A stretch of 64,000 nucleotides of DNA from Sulfuritalea sp. (GCA_023229685.1 JALNYT010000007.1:62001-126000); one strand, 5' to 3'. Positions 50,304-59,552 are shown, counted from the stretch's first letter. Translations and numbers: made by a program. Notes: a model not told the origin generated them from the sequence alone.

Positions 50304-51968
50304 ATGGAGAAGGTCTGGCTCAAGCACTATCCGGCAGGCGTGCCCGCCGAAATTGATGTCAATGAGTTTCGTTCCATTGGGGACCTGTTCGCCAAAAGCG
50401 TAAAGCTGTATGGGCCACGCAAGGCCTATATCAATATGGACAAGGCGATCACCTACACGGAACTGGATCGGCTGTCCGCGGCCTTTGGTTCCTATTGCCA
50501 GTCGGTGCTGAAACTGCCAAAGGGCGCCCGCATCGCGCTGATGATGCCCAACCTCCTGCAATACCCTGTCTGCCTGTATGGCGCCCTGCGCGCCGGCTAC
50601 ACCGTGGTGAACTGCAATCCGCTGTACACCGAGCGCGAGCTCGAGCATCAGCTCAAGGATTCCGGCGCCGAGGCGATCGTCATTGTCGAGAACTTCGCCC
50701 GTGTGCTGGAAAAAGTCGTCGCGCGCACGCCGCTCAAGCATGTACTGGTCACCCAGTTGGGCGACATGCTGGATTTTCCCAAGCGCGTGATCGTCAACAT
50801 GGTCGTCAAACACGTCAAGAAGATGGTGCCGGCGTGGAACCTGCCGGGTGCAGTCGAACTGCGCGATGCGTTGGCCGAAGGCCGCCGCCATCCGCTGCAA
50901 GCGGTGGACGTCGGCCACGAGGATATCGCCTTCCTGCAATACACCGGCGGCACGACCGGCGTATCCAAGGGCGCGATGCTGACCCACCGCAACATCATCG
51001 CCAACCTGCAGCAGGCGCATGCCTGGATCGCCCCCTTCCTGCGCGAGGAAGAGATCATCATCACCGCCCTGCCCCTGTATCACATCTTCGCGCTGACCGC
51101 GAACTGCCTGACCTTCTTCAAGATCGGCGCCACCAATGTCCTGATTACCAATCCGCGCGACATTCCCGGCTTCATCAAGGAGATCGGCAAGTACCGCTTC
51201 ACGACCATCACCGGCGTCAATACGCTGTTCAATGCCATGATCCACAATCCGGAATTCGCCCAACTCGACCTGAGCCGACTCCATCTCACGCTGGGCGGGG
51301 GCATGGCGGTGCAGCGCGCGGTGGCCGAGCGGTGGAAGCAGATCACCGGTGCGACCCTGATCGAAGCCTACGGACTGACCGAAACCTCGCCCGCAGCCAC
51401 CATCAATCCCGTCGACATCATCGAATACAACGGCACCATCGGCCTGCCGATACCCTCGACCGAGGTCACCATACGCGACGATGCCGGCAAGGATCTGGCC
51501 ATAGGCCAAGCCGGCGAGTTGTGCGTCCGCGGCCCGCAAGTAATGAAGGGCTACTGGAATCGTCCCGACGAAACCGCCAAGGTCCTCATGGCCGACGGCT
51601 TCCTGCGTACCGGCGACGTGGCCGTGATGGACAGCAGCGGCTATGTCAAGATTGTCGACCGCAAGAAGGACATGATTCTGGTCTCCGGCTTCAACGTCTA
51701 TCCAAACGAGATCGAGGATGTGCTCGCCATGCATCCGGGCGTTCTGGAATCAGCGGCGGTAGGCGTGCCGGACCCGAAGACCGGGGAAGCCGTCAAGATT
51801 TATGTGGTCAAGAAGGATCCGAATCTGACTGAAGCGGCGCTGCTCGAACATTGCCACGCCAACCTCACCGGCTACAAGGTGCCGCGTAAAATTGCGTTCC
51901 GCAGTGAACTGCCGAAGACCAACGTGGGCAAGATCCTGCGGCGCGAACTGCGTGACGAAAAGCTCTGA
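50304..51968 (+). CDS. fadD: Long-chain fatty acid-CoA ligase
   Basis: The 554-residue ANL-family enzyme has the AMP-binding motif YTGGTTGVSKGAMLTHRN near 212-229, the GLTETSPAAT region, and the hinge DRKKDMILVSGFNVYPNEIE. A C-terminal lysine is in the KTNVGKILRREL end. It activates fatty acids to acyl-CoA for oxidation or for storage lipid synthesis. Its sequence starts MEKVWLKHYPAGVPAE like FadD proteins. A PHA-system gene follows after 42 bp. Confidence 0.92.
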   Translation: MEKVWLKHYPAGVPAEIDVNEFRSIGDLFAKSVKLYGPRKAYINMDKAITYTELDRLSAAFGSYCQSVLKLPKGARIALMMPNLLQYPVCLYGALRAGYTVVNCNPLYTERELEHQLKDSGAEAIVIVENFARVLEKVVARTPLKHVLVTQLGDMLDFPKRVIVNMVVKHVKKMVPAWNLPGAVELRDALAEGRRHPLQAVDVGHEDIAFLQYTGGTTGVSKGAMLTHRNIIANLQQAHAWIAPFLREEEIIITALPLYHIFALTANCLTFFKIGATNVLITNPRDIPGFIKEIGKYRFTTITGVNTLFNAMIHNPEFAQLDLSRLHLTLGGGMAVQRAVAERWKQITGATLIEAYGLTETSPAATINPVDIIEYNGTIGLPIPSTEVTIRDDAGKDLAIGQAGELCVRGPQVMKGYWNRPDETAKVLMADGFLRTGDVAVMDSSGYVKIVDRKKDMILVSGFNVYPNEIEDVLAMHPGVLESAAVGVPDPKTGEAVKIYVVKKDPNLTEAALLEHCHANLTGYKVPRKIAFRSELPKTNVGKILRRELRDEKL

Positions 51969-52010
51969 CGCCGGCCCTATCCCCTCGGAACATAAGGCGG
52001 AGATACAGCG

Positions 52011-52295
52011 ATGAGCGAAATAAGAGTCTGCCGCGAACACGGCGTAACCCTCAAGCGCGCGCGCCAGGGCGCCGAGCGCATTGCCGAGGAACTCGGCGAG
52101 GAATTCGGGCTCGACCATGAGTGGGACGGCAACACCTTGCGCTTCCAGCGCATGGGCGTCTCCGGGCACATCGAGGTGGGCAAGAAGGAAGTCGAGATCT
52201 GCGTCAAGCTCGGCTTCCTGCTCGCCGCACTGCGGCCACGCATCGAGCATGAAATAAATCGCTTCTGCGACGAGAACTTCGGCCCGGCCAGCTAG
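52011..52295 (+). CDS. Polyhydroxyalkanoic acid system family protein
   Basis: The 94-residue protein matches the small PHA-system family: MSEIRVCREHGVTLKRAR, FGLDHEWDGNTLRFQR, then GFLLAALRPRIEHEINRF. These proteins occur in PHA loci of proteobacteria, but their biochemical role is not settled. It follows fadD by 42 bp and likely shares its message. With the phasin at 56833 it supports PHA storage in this organism, although the PHA synthase itself is not in this window. Confidence 0.85.
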   Translation: MSEIRVCREHGVTLKRARQGAERIAEELGEEFGLDHEWDGNTLRFQRMGVSGHIEVGKKEVEICVKLGFLLAALRPRIEHEINRFCDENFGPAS

Positions 52296-52384
52296 GGTCG
52301 TCGGGCAATGGGCATTCCACCTGTGTCCGTTTTCAAGAGCCAAGAACCCACGGCAGGTCCATTCATTATGGTTTCCTGCTATTC

Positions 52385-52430
52385 TTGACAGTAGGCAGTA
52401 TTTTCAGTTTAGATAACAAGTATCTGAAAA
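52385..52430 (+). promoter_or_regulatory. Sigma-70-like promoter overlapped by a dyad
   Basis: TTGACA at 52385-52390 is followed after 19 bp by TAGATA (52410-52415). An imperfect inverted repeat (TTTTCAG at about 52401-52407 with CTGAAAA at 52424-52430; inner AGATA with TATCT) covers the -10 region and may be an operator. It lies about 110 bp before the FHA gene at 52537. Confidence 0.4.
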
Positions 52431-52450
52431 TCACGCCGGCAAGAATGAAG

Positions 52451-52477
52451 GCTTTGCCTGCCAGTATCAGGCAAGGC
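52451..52477 (+). other. Stem-loop in the leader of the FHA gene
   Basis: GCTTTGCCTG pairs with CAGGCAAGGC (10 bp, one G-U) around a 7-base loop. No T-run follows directly; a T-run (TTTTTTT) occurs about 30 bases later. It may be a structured leader or a leaky terminator before the FHA gene. The core GCCTG/CAGGC recurs in the nirS-nirC hairpin. Confidence 0.45.
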
Positions 52478-52536
52478 GTCAGGAACCTCGGCGTGCTTCC
52501 ATGCTGTTTTTTTCGTCGTCACCATGAGGTTCGCAC

Positions 52537-53112
52537 GTGCTCAAGGTTTACGTTTTTTGGGGATTATTCGGCCTCGTCCTGGTCGGTATCGGCGTGACCT
52601 TGATACTTCGCCGCATGCGAGGTCAAAACGGTCAACCCGAGGCGGTGGAATCAAGCGCTGCGGCGGCCCCCAGCGAGAGTCCTGCCGCCAGTCCTCCGCC
52701 GGCCGCTTACGATCCCAATGCCACACGAATTCATTTTCGAACGTCTCCGGTCGGCAGAGCCTCGCCATTATTGAAACGCGAGGAAACGACGCTGCCCCCT
52801 ACCGGATCGGCCAGACTGGTTTGCGTTGGCGGAACTCGAAAAGGCAATAGTTTTTCGGTCACGGCAGCCGGTATCAAGGTTGGACGCGACCCGCAAAACG
52901 ATATCGTCATCTCCGATCCACGGGTTTCATACCACCATGCCTGGATCGGCATCATCGACCACAAGGCCGTTCTGCGCGACCTCGGCTCCACCAATGGGAC
53001 TTTCCTCAATGCCCAGATGGATGCGCTCGTGAGCGAGGTCGTGCTGAGTCCCGACGATACGATTTTTTTCGGCGGGCACGGTGGCGAGCAGTTCCGATTC
53101 GTAGTGGATTGA
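52537..53112 (+). CDS. Membrane-anchored FHA-domain protein
   Basis: The 191-residue protein has one N-terminal membrane helix (VYVFWGLFGLVLVGIGVTLIL) and a Pro/Ala/Ser-rich linker (about 35-60). A C-terminal FHA domain follows, with the motifs GIKVGRDPQNDIVISDPRVSYHHA and DLGSTNGTFLN. FHA domains bind phosphothreonine. No Ser/Thr kinase gene is in the window. The GTG start at 52537 has a GAGG site 8-9 bases upstream. The partner is unknown. Confidence 0.85.
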   Translation: MLKVYVFWGLFGLVLVGIGVTLILRRMRGQNGQPEAVESSAAAAPSESPAASPPPAAYDPNATRIHFRTSPVGRASPLLKREETTLPPTGSARLVCVGGTRKGNSFSVTAAGIKVGRDPQNDIVISDPRVSYHHAWIGIIDHKAVLRDLGSTNGTFLNAQMDALVSEVVLSPDDTIFFGGHGGEQFRFVVD

Positions 53113-53245
53113 GGTCGATCTCGGCCGACCGTGATGACGGTTGGCAAGAGTCCTGCCCCATACCATCATCCGCTACGGCGAGCCCGGGACCGGCAACCTC
53201 CGCTGGTTCCGGCCAGAGCGGCGATGAGTCCAGACCGGGTTTGAA

Positions 53246-53503
53246 TCAGCCTTTCAGCGAACCGATCAGTTCGATATAACGCGTCATTGCAGCGTCGCTT
53301 GTGGTGCCCTTGATGGCGGCCCAGGCATCGTACTTGGCGCGCCCCACCATGTCGGTGAAGCCCGGGCGCTTGCCCTCGACGTCGCCGTCCGTGGCCTGCT
53401 TATAGAGCGCATAGAGCTGCAACAGCACATCGTTCGAAGGCCGCTCCGGCAGTTTCTTGGAATCGGCCACCGCTGCTTCGAATTTCGTCTTGAGTTCGCT
53501 CAT
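53246..53503 (-). CDS. Acyl-CoA-binding protein
   Basis: The 85-residue protein is a complete ACBP: FEAAVADSKKLPERPSNDVLLQLYALYKQATDGD, KRPGFTDMVGRAKYDAWAAI, and a C-terminal helix AAMTRYIELIGSLKG. It binds long-chain acyl-CoA in the cytosol and protects and shuttles it. It is divergent from the wax ester synthase gene with 78 bp between starts, so both may share regulation and the same acyl-CoA pool. Confidence 0.93.
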   Translation of the reverse strand: MSELKTKFEAAVADSKKLPERPSNDVLLQLYALYKQATDGDVEGKRPGFTDMVGRAKYDAWAAIKGTTSDAAMTRYIELIGSLKG

Positions 53504-53581
53504 ATCGTCTTTCGTCGCAATGTATGCTCGCCAGGATTTGGCTTGGACTATTATATGCCGTCAACTTGGAGGACACGCGCA

Positions 53582-55219
53582 ATGGCCCGACGTGAAAGGA
53601 TGTCAGCGGTCGATACCGCCTGGCTGCGGATGGACCGCCCGACCAATCTGATGATGATTGTCGGCGTCATGATATTCGATCAGCGCATCGACTTCGAACG
53701 GCTGCGCAACACGGTCGAAGCGCGTATGGTCGGACGCTACCGCCGCTTCCGGCAATGCGCGGTGCAAGAGATCACCGGTACCTGGTGGGAGGACGATCCC
53801 GATTTCGACATCGCTGCACACGTGCAACGCCATGCCCTGCCGGGCAAAGCCGGCAAGACGGAATTGCAGGCGCTGGCCAGCGAGCTATCCGTGCAACCGC
53901 TCAATCCAGGCAAGCCGCTGTGGCGCTTCGACTTGGTCGAGGATTACAACGGCGGCTCGGCCCTGGTCGCGCGCATCCATCACAGCATCGCGGATGGCAT
54001 TGCGCTGGTTGGGGTCATCCTTTCGCTCACCGATCTGTCGCCGCACGCGCCCGCGCAAAAGCGGTTCACCCCCGAACCCGGGGAGGAGCATGCAGACGAC
54101 GAGCCTGCCGGTCTGATCGAAACCCTGGTCGAGACGCTCACCTCGGCCTTCAGCATGGGCACTCAATTGGGCGGCAAGGCGCTGAATCTGGCGTCGGACA
54201 CGGATCGCCTGTCCACCTATGGCAGGTACGGCATCGGCCTCCTGACCGAACTTGCCAAGCTGCTCGCGATGCCTGTCGATTCGCCGACCAGCTTCAAGGG
54301 CAAGACCAGCACCGTCAAGCGCGTCGCGTGGTGCGATCCGATTCCGCTGGACGAGGTCAAGGCGCTGGGCAAGGCGCTCGGCTGTTCGGTCAACGATATC
54401 CTGCTCGCGGCGGTCGCCGGCGCGCTGCGCGCCTACTTTCAGCAAAAGGGCGAATCGGTCGAGGGCGTGGAAGTCCGCGCCGTGATTCCGGTCAATCTGC
54501 GCTCGGCCAAGGACGAAGGCACGCTGGGCAACCGCTTCGGCCTCGGCACGCTGTCGCTGCCCGTGCACGAGGGCAATCCATTCGCCCGCCTGTTCCTGGT
54601 GCGGGAGCGCATGAATCAACTCAAGAGCTCGTATCAGCCGCCGCTGACGCTGGGCCTGCTCGCCGCCGTCGGTGTCGCTCCCAGGATCGTGCAGCAGCAG
54701 TTCCTCGACATCCTCGCGGCCAAGGCCAGCGCCGTGATGACCAACGTACCCGGGCCGAAGCAGCCGCTGTATCTGGCCGGGGCGCGCCTGGATCAGGTGA
54801 TGGTCTGGGTGCCGCAGTCAGGCGACATCGGCATTGGCGTTTCGATTCTGAGCTACAACGACAAGGTTCAGTTCGGCATGGTCACCGACCGCCATTTCGT
54901 TCCCGACCCGGAGACCATCACGCCACTGTTCGAAGCCGAATTCGAAAAGATGATGTTGGCCTTGCTGATGCTCGACTGGGAAATCCCGCTTGACCCGGTG
55001 CACGCAGAGCATCAACTGTTCGGCAAGCAGATGCCGCCTCCGCGCAATGCCGCACCGGAACCCAAGGCGCCGCGTAGCGGGAAGGCCCGGCGCGCGGCAG
55101 GCGCCAAACCGCCGGTCAGAAAGGCGCCAGCTACCCGTCCGCAGCCCACAAGTGCAGCGGAAACGCCTGCAGCGGCACCCGCGACAAGGATACCGAAGCG
55201 CTTCCGCAACCTCGCCTAG
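53582..55219 (+). CDS. Wax ester synthase/diacylglycerol acyltransferase (WS/DGAT)
   Basis: The 545-residue protein has the WS/DGAT core: the catalytic HHxxxDG motif as HHSIADG (133-139), PLWRF (112-116) and SVNDILLAAVAGALR. It esterifies acyl-CoA with a fatty alcohol or diacylglycerol to wax ester or triacylglycerol. From about residue 485 a Pro/Ala/Lys-rich tail extends the protein beyond the usual length of about 460; it resembles PHA-protein tails. ATG 53582 has a GGAGG site 9 bases upstream. The fatty acyl-CoA reductase at 57537 would supply the alcohol. Confidence 0.93.
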   Translation: MARRERMSAVDTAWLRMDRPTNLMMIVGVMIFDQRIDFERLRNTVEARMVGRYRRFRQCAVQEITGTWWEDDPDFDIAAHVQRHALPGKAGKTELQALASELSVQPLNPGKPLWRFDLVEDYNGGSALVARIHHSIADGIALVGVILSLTDLSPHAPAQKRFTPEPGEEHADDEPAGLIETLVETLTSAFSMGTQLGGKALNLASDTDRLSTYGRYGIGLLTELAKLLAMPVDSPTSFKGKTSTVKRVAWCDPIPLDEVKALGKALGCSVNDILLAAVAGALRAYFQQKGESVEGVEVRAVIPVNLRSAKDEGTLGNRFGLGTLSLPVHEGNPFARLFLVRERMNQLKSSYQPPLTLGLLAAVGVAPRIVQQQFLDILAAKASAVMTNVPGPKQPLYLAGARLDQVMVWVPQSGDIGIGVSILSYNDKVQFGMVTDRHFVPDPETITPLFEAEFEKMMLALLMLDWEIPLDPVHAEHQLFGKQMPPPRNAAPEPKAPRSGKARRAAGAKPPVRKAPATRPQPTSAAETPAAAPATRIPKRFRNLA

Positions 55220-56002
55220 TCAGTCTTCCAACTCCGACTTCGCCAGTTCGACGTCAAGCCGTTCCATGGCATCGACGGGTATCGCTGCCGCGGCTTTTTC
55301 GTAGAGCTTGACGGCTTCATCCATGCGGCTCTGGCCGAACAGCATGACCAGCGCATTGGCGTATTCGATGCAGGCGATGGCCGAGTCCGGTGCCAGTTTC
55401 AGCGCCGACTCGAAGTGCTTCACCGCCACATCCTTGCTCGCACCGTAGGTCAATCTGCCGACCATCGCGCCGACCTTGTCCACCACCTCGGCATGGTAGG
55501 CACCCAGAGCACTGTGCGCGTCGGCATGTTTCGGGTCGAGCTTGAGGGCGGTTTCCAGCGCCGCCTTGATCTTGCCGCCCAGCCCCTGCGTCAGGGCCTT
55601 GATGACCGAGATGCCCTGACTGTAGCGGCCCAGCGCATAGGCCTGGATGTAGTAGGCGTTGGCATTCTTCGGTTGCGCCTGCTGCAATTCCTCGCAGCGC
55701 GCGGAAATGGCCTGAAACAGCTCCAGTTTGCGCTTGTCATTCTCTTCGAGATAGTTGGCGTAAATCATCGTCGCCTTGTTGGCGACGTTGTAGCCGTCGA
55801 TGCCGGCCGCCAGCCCCGCTTCGCAGGCTTTGTGGAATTCGCCCTGATGATAGAGGCGCCATGCTTCCTGAACGGCTGAATCGCCCGGAAACGGCTCCCG
55901 ATCGCCGCGATGCAGGCGTTCCCAGTTCTTCTTCAGTGCGGCGCCCGCGAAAACGAAGGCCTTGTCTGCGTACGGAAATTTCTTCCAGGTCGGCTTTGCC
56001 AC
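55220..56002 (-). CDS. TPR protein, cytoplasmic
   Basis: The 260-residue protein starts with GTG at 56002 and has an AGGAG site. It contains several TPR units (QEAWRLYHQGEFHKACEAGLAAG; IKAALETALKLDPKHADAHSALGAYHAEV; FESALKLAPDSAIACIEYANALVMLFG). There is no signal peptide. It ends immediately next to the WS/DGAT stop without a gap, and starts 21 bp behind the TetR gene on the same strand. A role in storage-granule or lipid handling is suggested only by position. Confidence 0.75.
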   Translation of the reverse strand: MAKPTWKKFPYADKAFVFAGAALKKNWERLHRGDREPFPGDSAVQEAWRLYHQGEFHKACEAGLAAGIDGYNVANKATMIYANYLEENDKRKLELFQAISARCEELQQAQPKNANAYYIQAYALGRYSQGISVIKALTQGLGGKIKAALETALKLDPKHADAHSALGAYHAEVVDKVGAMVGRLTYGASKDVAVKHFESALKLAPDSAIACIEYANALVMLFGQSRMDEAVKLYEKAAAAIPVDAMERLDVELAKSELED

Positions 56003-56023
56003 GATGGGTCTCCTCTCTTGTAC

Positions 56024-56671
56024 TCAAGCAGTTAGATAGTTTTTTGACAGTTCCTCGAACAACTTGCGCGAGCGCCCCATCAGGTAGGGGGCAGCGAGTG
56101 CCATGACCTGAAAGGCGCCACGCGACAGGCTCTCGCCGTCGATTGTCTTGCGCGGGTCGCTGACAAACTCGAACGACAGCCAGTATGTCGCAACGACGGT
56201 CATGTTGACCGCCAGCGCCTGAATCTCCGCGGGTGTCGCCTTCATGTCGCCGGTCGCCACCAGACCTTTGCAGATCAAAGTCGCCGTATGAATCTTGTGT
56301 GCAACGATGCGCTTGAAGTGCGTTTCCAGCAGCCGATTGCGCGACAGGAGTTCGTTGATGTCGCGATAGAGAAAGCGAAACTTCCAGATGCCCTCGAATA
56401 TCAGGTGCAGAAACAGCCAGATGTCTTCGACGTTCGGCGGGCGCCGCACCGGCGCCGCCAGAGTTTCCTCTATCAGGCGCTCGAAATCGGCAAACAGGGA
56501 CTCGATGATTTCGTCCTTGTTGTGAAAATGGTAGTAAAGGTTGCCCGGACTGATCCCCATGTCATCGGAGATCAGCTGCGTCGTGACATTCGGCTCGCCG
56601 AATTCATTGAACAGCGCCAGGGCGGTTTCGAGAATGCGTTCTCGCGTGCGGCGCTTTGGCTTTCTTTCCAT
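56024..56671 (-). CDS. TetR-family transcriptional regulator
   Basis: The 215-residue protein has the TetR N-terminal helix-turn-helix (RERILETALALFNEFGEPNVTTQLISDDMGISPGNLYYHFHNKDEIIESLF). The long helical ligand domain resembles FadR/PhaD-like TetR proteins that sense acyl-CoA. It is followed by the TPR gene on the same strand and lies between WS/DGAT, phasin and acyl-CoA reductase genes, so it is a candidate regulator of this lipid cluster. Its operator was not identified. Confidence 0.88.
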   Translation of the reverse strand: MERKPKRRTRERILETALALFNEFGEPNVTTQLISDDMGISPGNLYYHFHNKDEIIESLFADFERLIEETLAAPVRRPPNVEDIWLFLHLIFEGIWKFRFLYRDINELLSRNRLLETHFKRIVAHKIHTATLICKGLVATGDMKATPAEIQALAVNMTVVATYWLSFEFVSDPRKTIDGESLSRGAFQVMALAAPYLMGRSRKLFEELSKNYLTA

Positions 56672-56832
56672 CAATCACCCGTCTCCACTATTCTTTCGAG
56701 GATAGCAGAAACGTGCAACTCTCCCGTCATCAATCCAGAGACGGGGTGCACCGCCCGTCGGCGGCAAGCTTATGCGGCTACCGGTCTGCCGGACTCACGT
56801 CAAAGCAGTTGCCGGCAGCCTTCCGGCAGGGA

Positions 56833-57321
56833 TCAGGACGCTGCCTTCCTGGGTGCAGCCTTCCTCGGTGCGGCCTTGGGCGCCGCGCGACGCACCGGCT
56901 TGGCCGCTACGGTTTTCGGCTTGGCGGCCCTGGATGCGCCTGCGTTCAGCTTGTCCACGGCGGCCTTCAGTTCGACAACACGCTTGGCCAGCACGGCAAC
57001 TTCATCCCGGGTGGGTACGCCCAGGCTGTGCAGCGAACGGGCAACGCGATTCTCGAATACCTGCTCAAGCTTGTCCCATGTACCGGTGGCCTTGGCAGCC
57101 ATTTCGGTAACCTTGTCTTCCGCCACCTTGCGGGTGCTCTGCTGGATCGACTCACCGCGGCGAACCAGCGCGTCGAACACCTTGTTGCCTTCCTGCTGCG
57201 CCTTGGCGAATGCACCGAGACCCGCCAACCAGATTTGCTGGGCAGATTCGCGAATGGTGGCGGACAGCTGGCTATCTTTGCCGACGGTTTTGAGTTTCTT
57301 TACCACGAGTTTTTTTACCAT
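56833..57321 (-). CDS. Phasin (PHA granule-associated protein, PhaF/PhaI type)
   Basis: The 162-residue protein has a phasin domain (SAQQIWLAGLGAFAKAQQEGNKVFDALVRRGE) and a coiled coil (VLAKRVVELKAAVDKL). A histone-like Ala/Lys/Pro/Arg tail follows from about 130 (repeats such as APRKAAPRKAAS). PhaF-type phasins coat polyhydroxyalkanoate granules, and the basic tail can bind DNA and help granule segregation. The ATG has a GAGGAG site. The PHA synthase is not in this window. Confidence 0.9.
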   Translation of the reverse strand: MVKKLVVKKLKTVGKDSQLSATIRESAQQIWLAGLGAFAKAQQEGNKVFDALVRRGESIQQSTRKVAEDKVTEMAAKATGTWDKLEQVFENRVARSLHSLGVPTRDEVAVLAKRVVELKAAVDKLNAGASRAAKPKTVAAKPVRRAAPKAAPRKAAPRKAAS

Positions 57322-57536
57322 GACAATCTCCTCATTGAAGTGATCCCGGATGCCTCGCCATCGAGGTCGCGGCAGACGCTCTGCCTATCACGGGGAGGAG
57401 CTTAGCGACTCGGATTAGAGAGATCACCCTAATGTCCTAGGTGGAACCCTCTAGCCCCTTGGGTTCTGTATCATTCCGCTACGATGCTGCTGGCAGGGAC
57501 CAAGCGCATGTATCGAACAATAACGAGGAGGCAGCA

Positions 57537-59525
57537 ATGATTTATTTTGTCACCGGGGCGACCGGATTCATCGGCAAACGGCTGGTCGCCAAATTGCTGG
57601 AAAAGCCTGCGGCGACCGTTTACTTCCTTACCCGCGACAAGAGCCCGGAGCGCCTGCAAGCGCTGTACGATTATTGGAAGACCGACAAGAGCCGCGCCAT
57701 ACCGGTCGTCGGTGACCTGCGCCAGCCTGCGCTGGGCATCGGCAAGGCCGACCTGAAGAAGTTGAAGGGCAAGATCGGCCACTACTATCATCTCGCCGCC
57801 GTCTATGACCTGAAGGCCAGCGCCGCGGATCAGATGACGGCCAATGTCGATGGCACGCGCCACGCGGTCGAACTGGCGCACCAGGTCAGCGCCGGCTGTT
57901 TCCACCATGTCAGCTCGATTGCCGCGGCCGGCCTGTTCGAGGGCATTTTCCGCGAGGACATGTTCGAGGAAGCCGAGAATCTGGACCATCCCTACTTCGG
58001 CACCAAGCATGAGTCCGAGCGCATCGTCCGCGCCGAATGCAAGATCCCCTGGCGGGTCTATCGTCCGGGCGTGGTGGTCGGCGATTCACGCACCGGGGAA
58101 GCGGAGAAGATCGACGGCCCCTACTACTTCTTCAAGCTGATCCAGAAAATGCGCAGGATCCTGCCACCCTGGATGCCGACCATCGGCCTCGAAGGTGGCC
58201 GCATCAACATCGTCCCGGTCGATTTCGTGGTCGACGCACTGGCCCATATCTCCCACCTCAAGAATCTGGACGGCAAGTGCTTCCACCTCACCGATCCGCA
58301 TCCGATGCGCGTCGGCGACGTACTCAATGTGTTTGCCCGCGCCGGCCACGCACCGCAAATGGTCTTGCGCATCAACGCCGCGCTGCTCGGCTTCATCCCG
58401 CGCAGCGTACGCAAGACCCTGATGGCACTGACTCCGGTGCGCCGCATCCGCAACGCCATCATGAAGGACCTCGGCCTGCCGGAAGACATCATGCAGTTCG
58501 TCAATTATCCGACCCGCTTCGACAGCAAGGAGACCGAAAAAGTGCTGGCCGGCAGCGGCATCTCGGTGCCGCCGCTGGACAGCTACGCCTGGAAGCTCTG
58601 GGACTACTGGGAGCGCCGCATGGACCCGGATCTGTTCATCGACCACAGCCTACGCGGCCGGGTCGGCGGCAAGGTGGTGCTGATCACCGGCGGTTCCAGC
58701 GGTATCGGCAAGGCGGCGGCCTTCAAGATCGCCGAGGCAGGCGCAATTACGGTCATCGTCGCCCGCGACAAGGAAAAGCTGCAGGAAACCGTGGCCGAAG
58801 CCAAGGCCAAGGGGCTGAAGCTGATTACCTATTCCGCCGACGTATCAGATCAAGAACAATGCGCAGCCGTGGTGCGCCAGGTGATCGAGGAATACGGCGG
58901 GGTCGACGTGCTGGTGAATAACGCCGGCCGCTCGATCCGCCGCGGCATCGAGAATTCCTTCGACCGGATGCACGATTACGACCGGACCATGCAGGTCAAT
59001 TACTTCGGTTCCTTGCGGCTGACCATGGGCCTGCTGCCGAAAATGATCGAGAAGCACGCCGGCCACATCATCAACATCTCCTCGATCGGGGTGCTGACCA
59101 ATGCCCCGCGCTTTTCGGCCTACGTCGCCTCGAAGGCCGCGCTCGATGCCTGGACGCGTTGCGCGGCTTCGGAGTTCGTCGATCGCGGCATCGAGTTCAC
59201 CACCATCAACATGCCGCTGGTGAAAACGCCGATGATCGCGCCGACCAAGCTTTACGATCATGTGCCGACATTGACCCCTGACGATGCCGCCGACATGATC
59301 GTGGACGCCATCGTCAACCGGCCGGTACGGATCGCCACCCGCCTCGGCGTCTTCGGCCAGGTGTTGCACGCGGCAGCGCCGCGCGTCGCGCAGATCATCA
59401 TGAATACCGTCTACCGGATGTTCCCCGACTCGTCGGCGGCGAAGAGCAAGGGCGATGACAAGCCGGCGCTGCCCTCGGCCGATCAGGTCGCCTTCACTCA
59501 GATCATGCGCGGGATACACTTCTAG
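57537..59525 (+). CDS. Two-domain fatty acyl-CoA reductase, alcohol-forming
   Basis: The 662-residue protein has two Rossmann-fold reductase domains. The first (about 1-370) has TGATGFIG (6-13), HHVSSIAAAGLF and YFGTKHESE. The second (about 375-640) has TGGSSGIGKA, NNAGRSIRR and YVASKAALD. The layout, length and many segments (GIFREDMFEEAE, DGPYYFFKLIQK, FTTINMPLVKTPMIAPTK) match the Marinobacter fatty acyl-CoA reductase, which makes fatty alcohol from acyl-CoA with NADPH. An AGGAGG site precedes ATG 57537. It fits with the WS/DGAT gene for wax ester synthesis. Confidence 0.9.
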   Translation: MIYFVTGATGFIGKRLVAKLLEKPAATVYFLTRDKSPERLQALYDYWKTDKSRAIPVVGDLRQPALGIGKADLKKLKGKIGHYYHLAAVYDLKASAADQMTANVDGTRHAVELAHQVSAGCFHHVSSIAAAGLFEGIFREDMFEEAENLDHPYFGTKHESERIVRAECKIPWRVYRPGVVVGDSRTGEAEKIDGPYYFFKLIQKMRRILPPWMPTIGLEGGRINIVPVDFVVDALAHISHLKNLDGKCFHLTDPHPMRVGDVLNVFARAGHAPQMVLRINAALLGFIPRSVRKTLMALTPVRRIRNAIMKDLGLPEDIMQFVNYPTRFDSKETEKVLAGSGISVPPLDSYAWKLWDYWERRMDPDLFIDHSLRGRVGGKVVLITGGSSGIGKAAAFKIAEAGAITVIVARDKEKLQETVAEAKAKGLKLITYSADVSDQEQCAAVVRQVIEEYGGVDVLVNNAGRSIRRGIENSFDRMHDYDRTMQVNYFGSLRLTMGLLPKMIEKHAGHIINISSIGVLTNAPRFSAYVASKAALDAWTRCAASEFVDRGIEFTTINMPLVKTPMIAPTKLYDHVPTLTPDDAADMIVDAIVNRPVRIATRLGVFGQVLHAAAPRVAQIIMNTVYRMFPDSSAAKSKGDDKPALPSADQVAFTQIMRGIHF

Positions 59526-59552
59526 CAACCGGCTCGAGCGGCGCTGGGGCCG

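Noticed and set aside
50301..51734. 477-codon frame antisense to fadD
   Set aside because: Shadow of an unmistakable FadD gene.
52385..52597. 70-codon frame before the FHA gene
   Set aside because: It overlaps a promoter-like element and the start of the FHA gene, and has no plausible fold.
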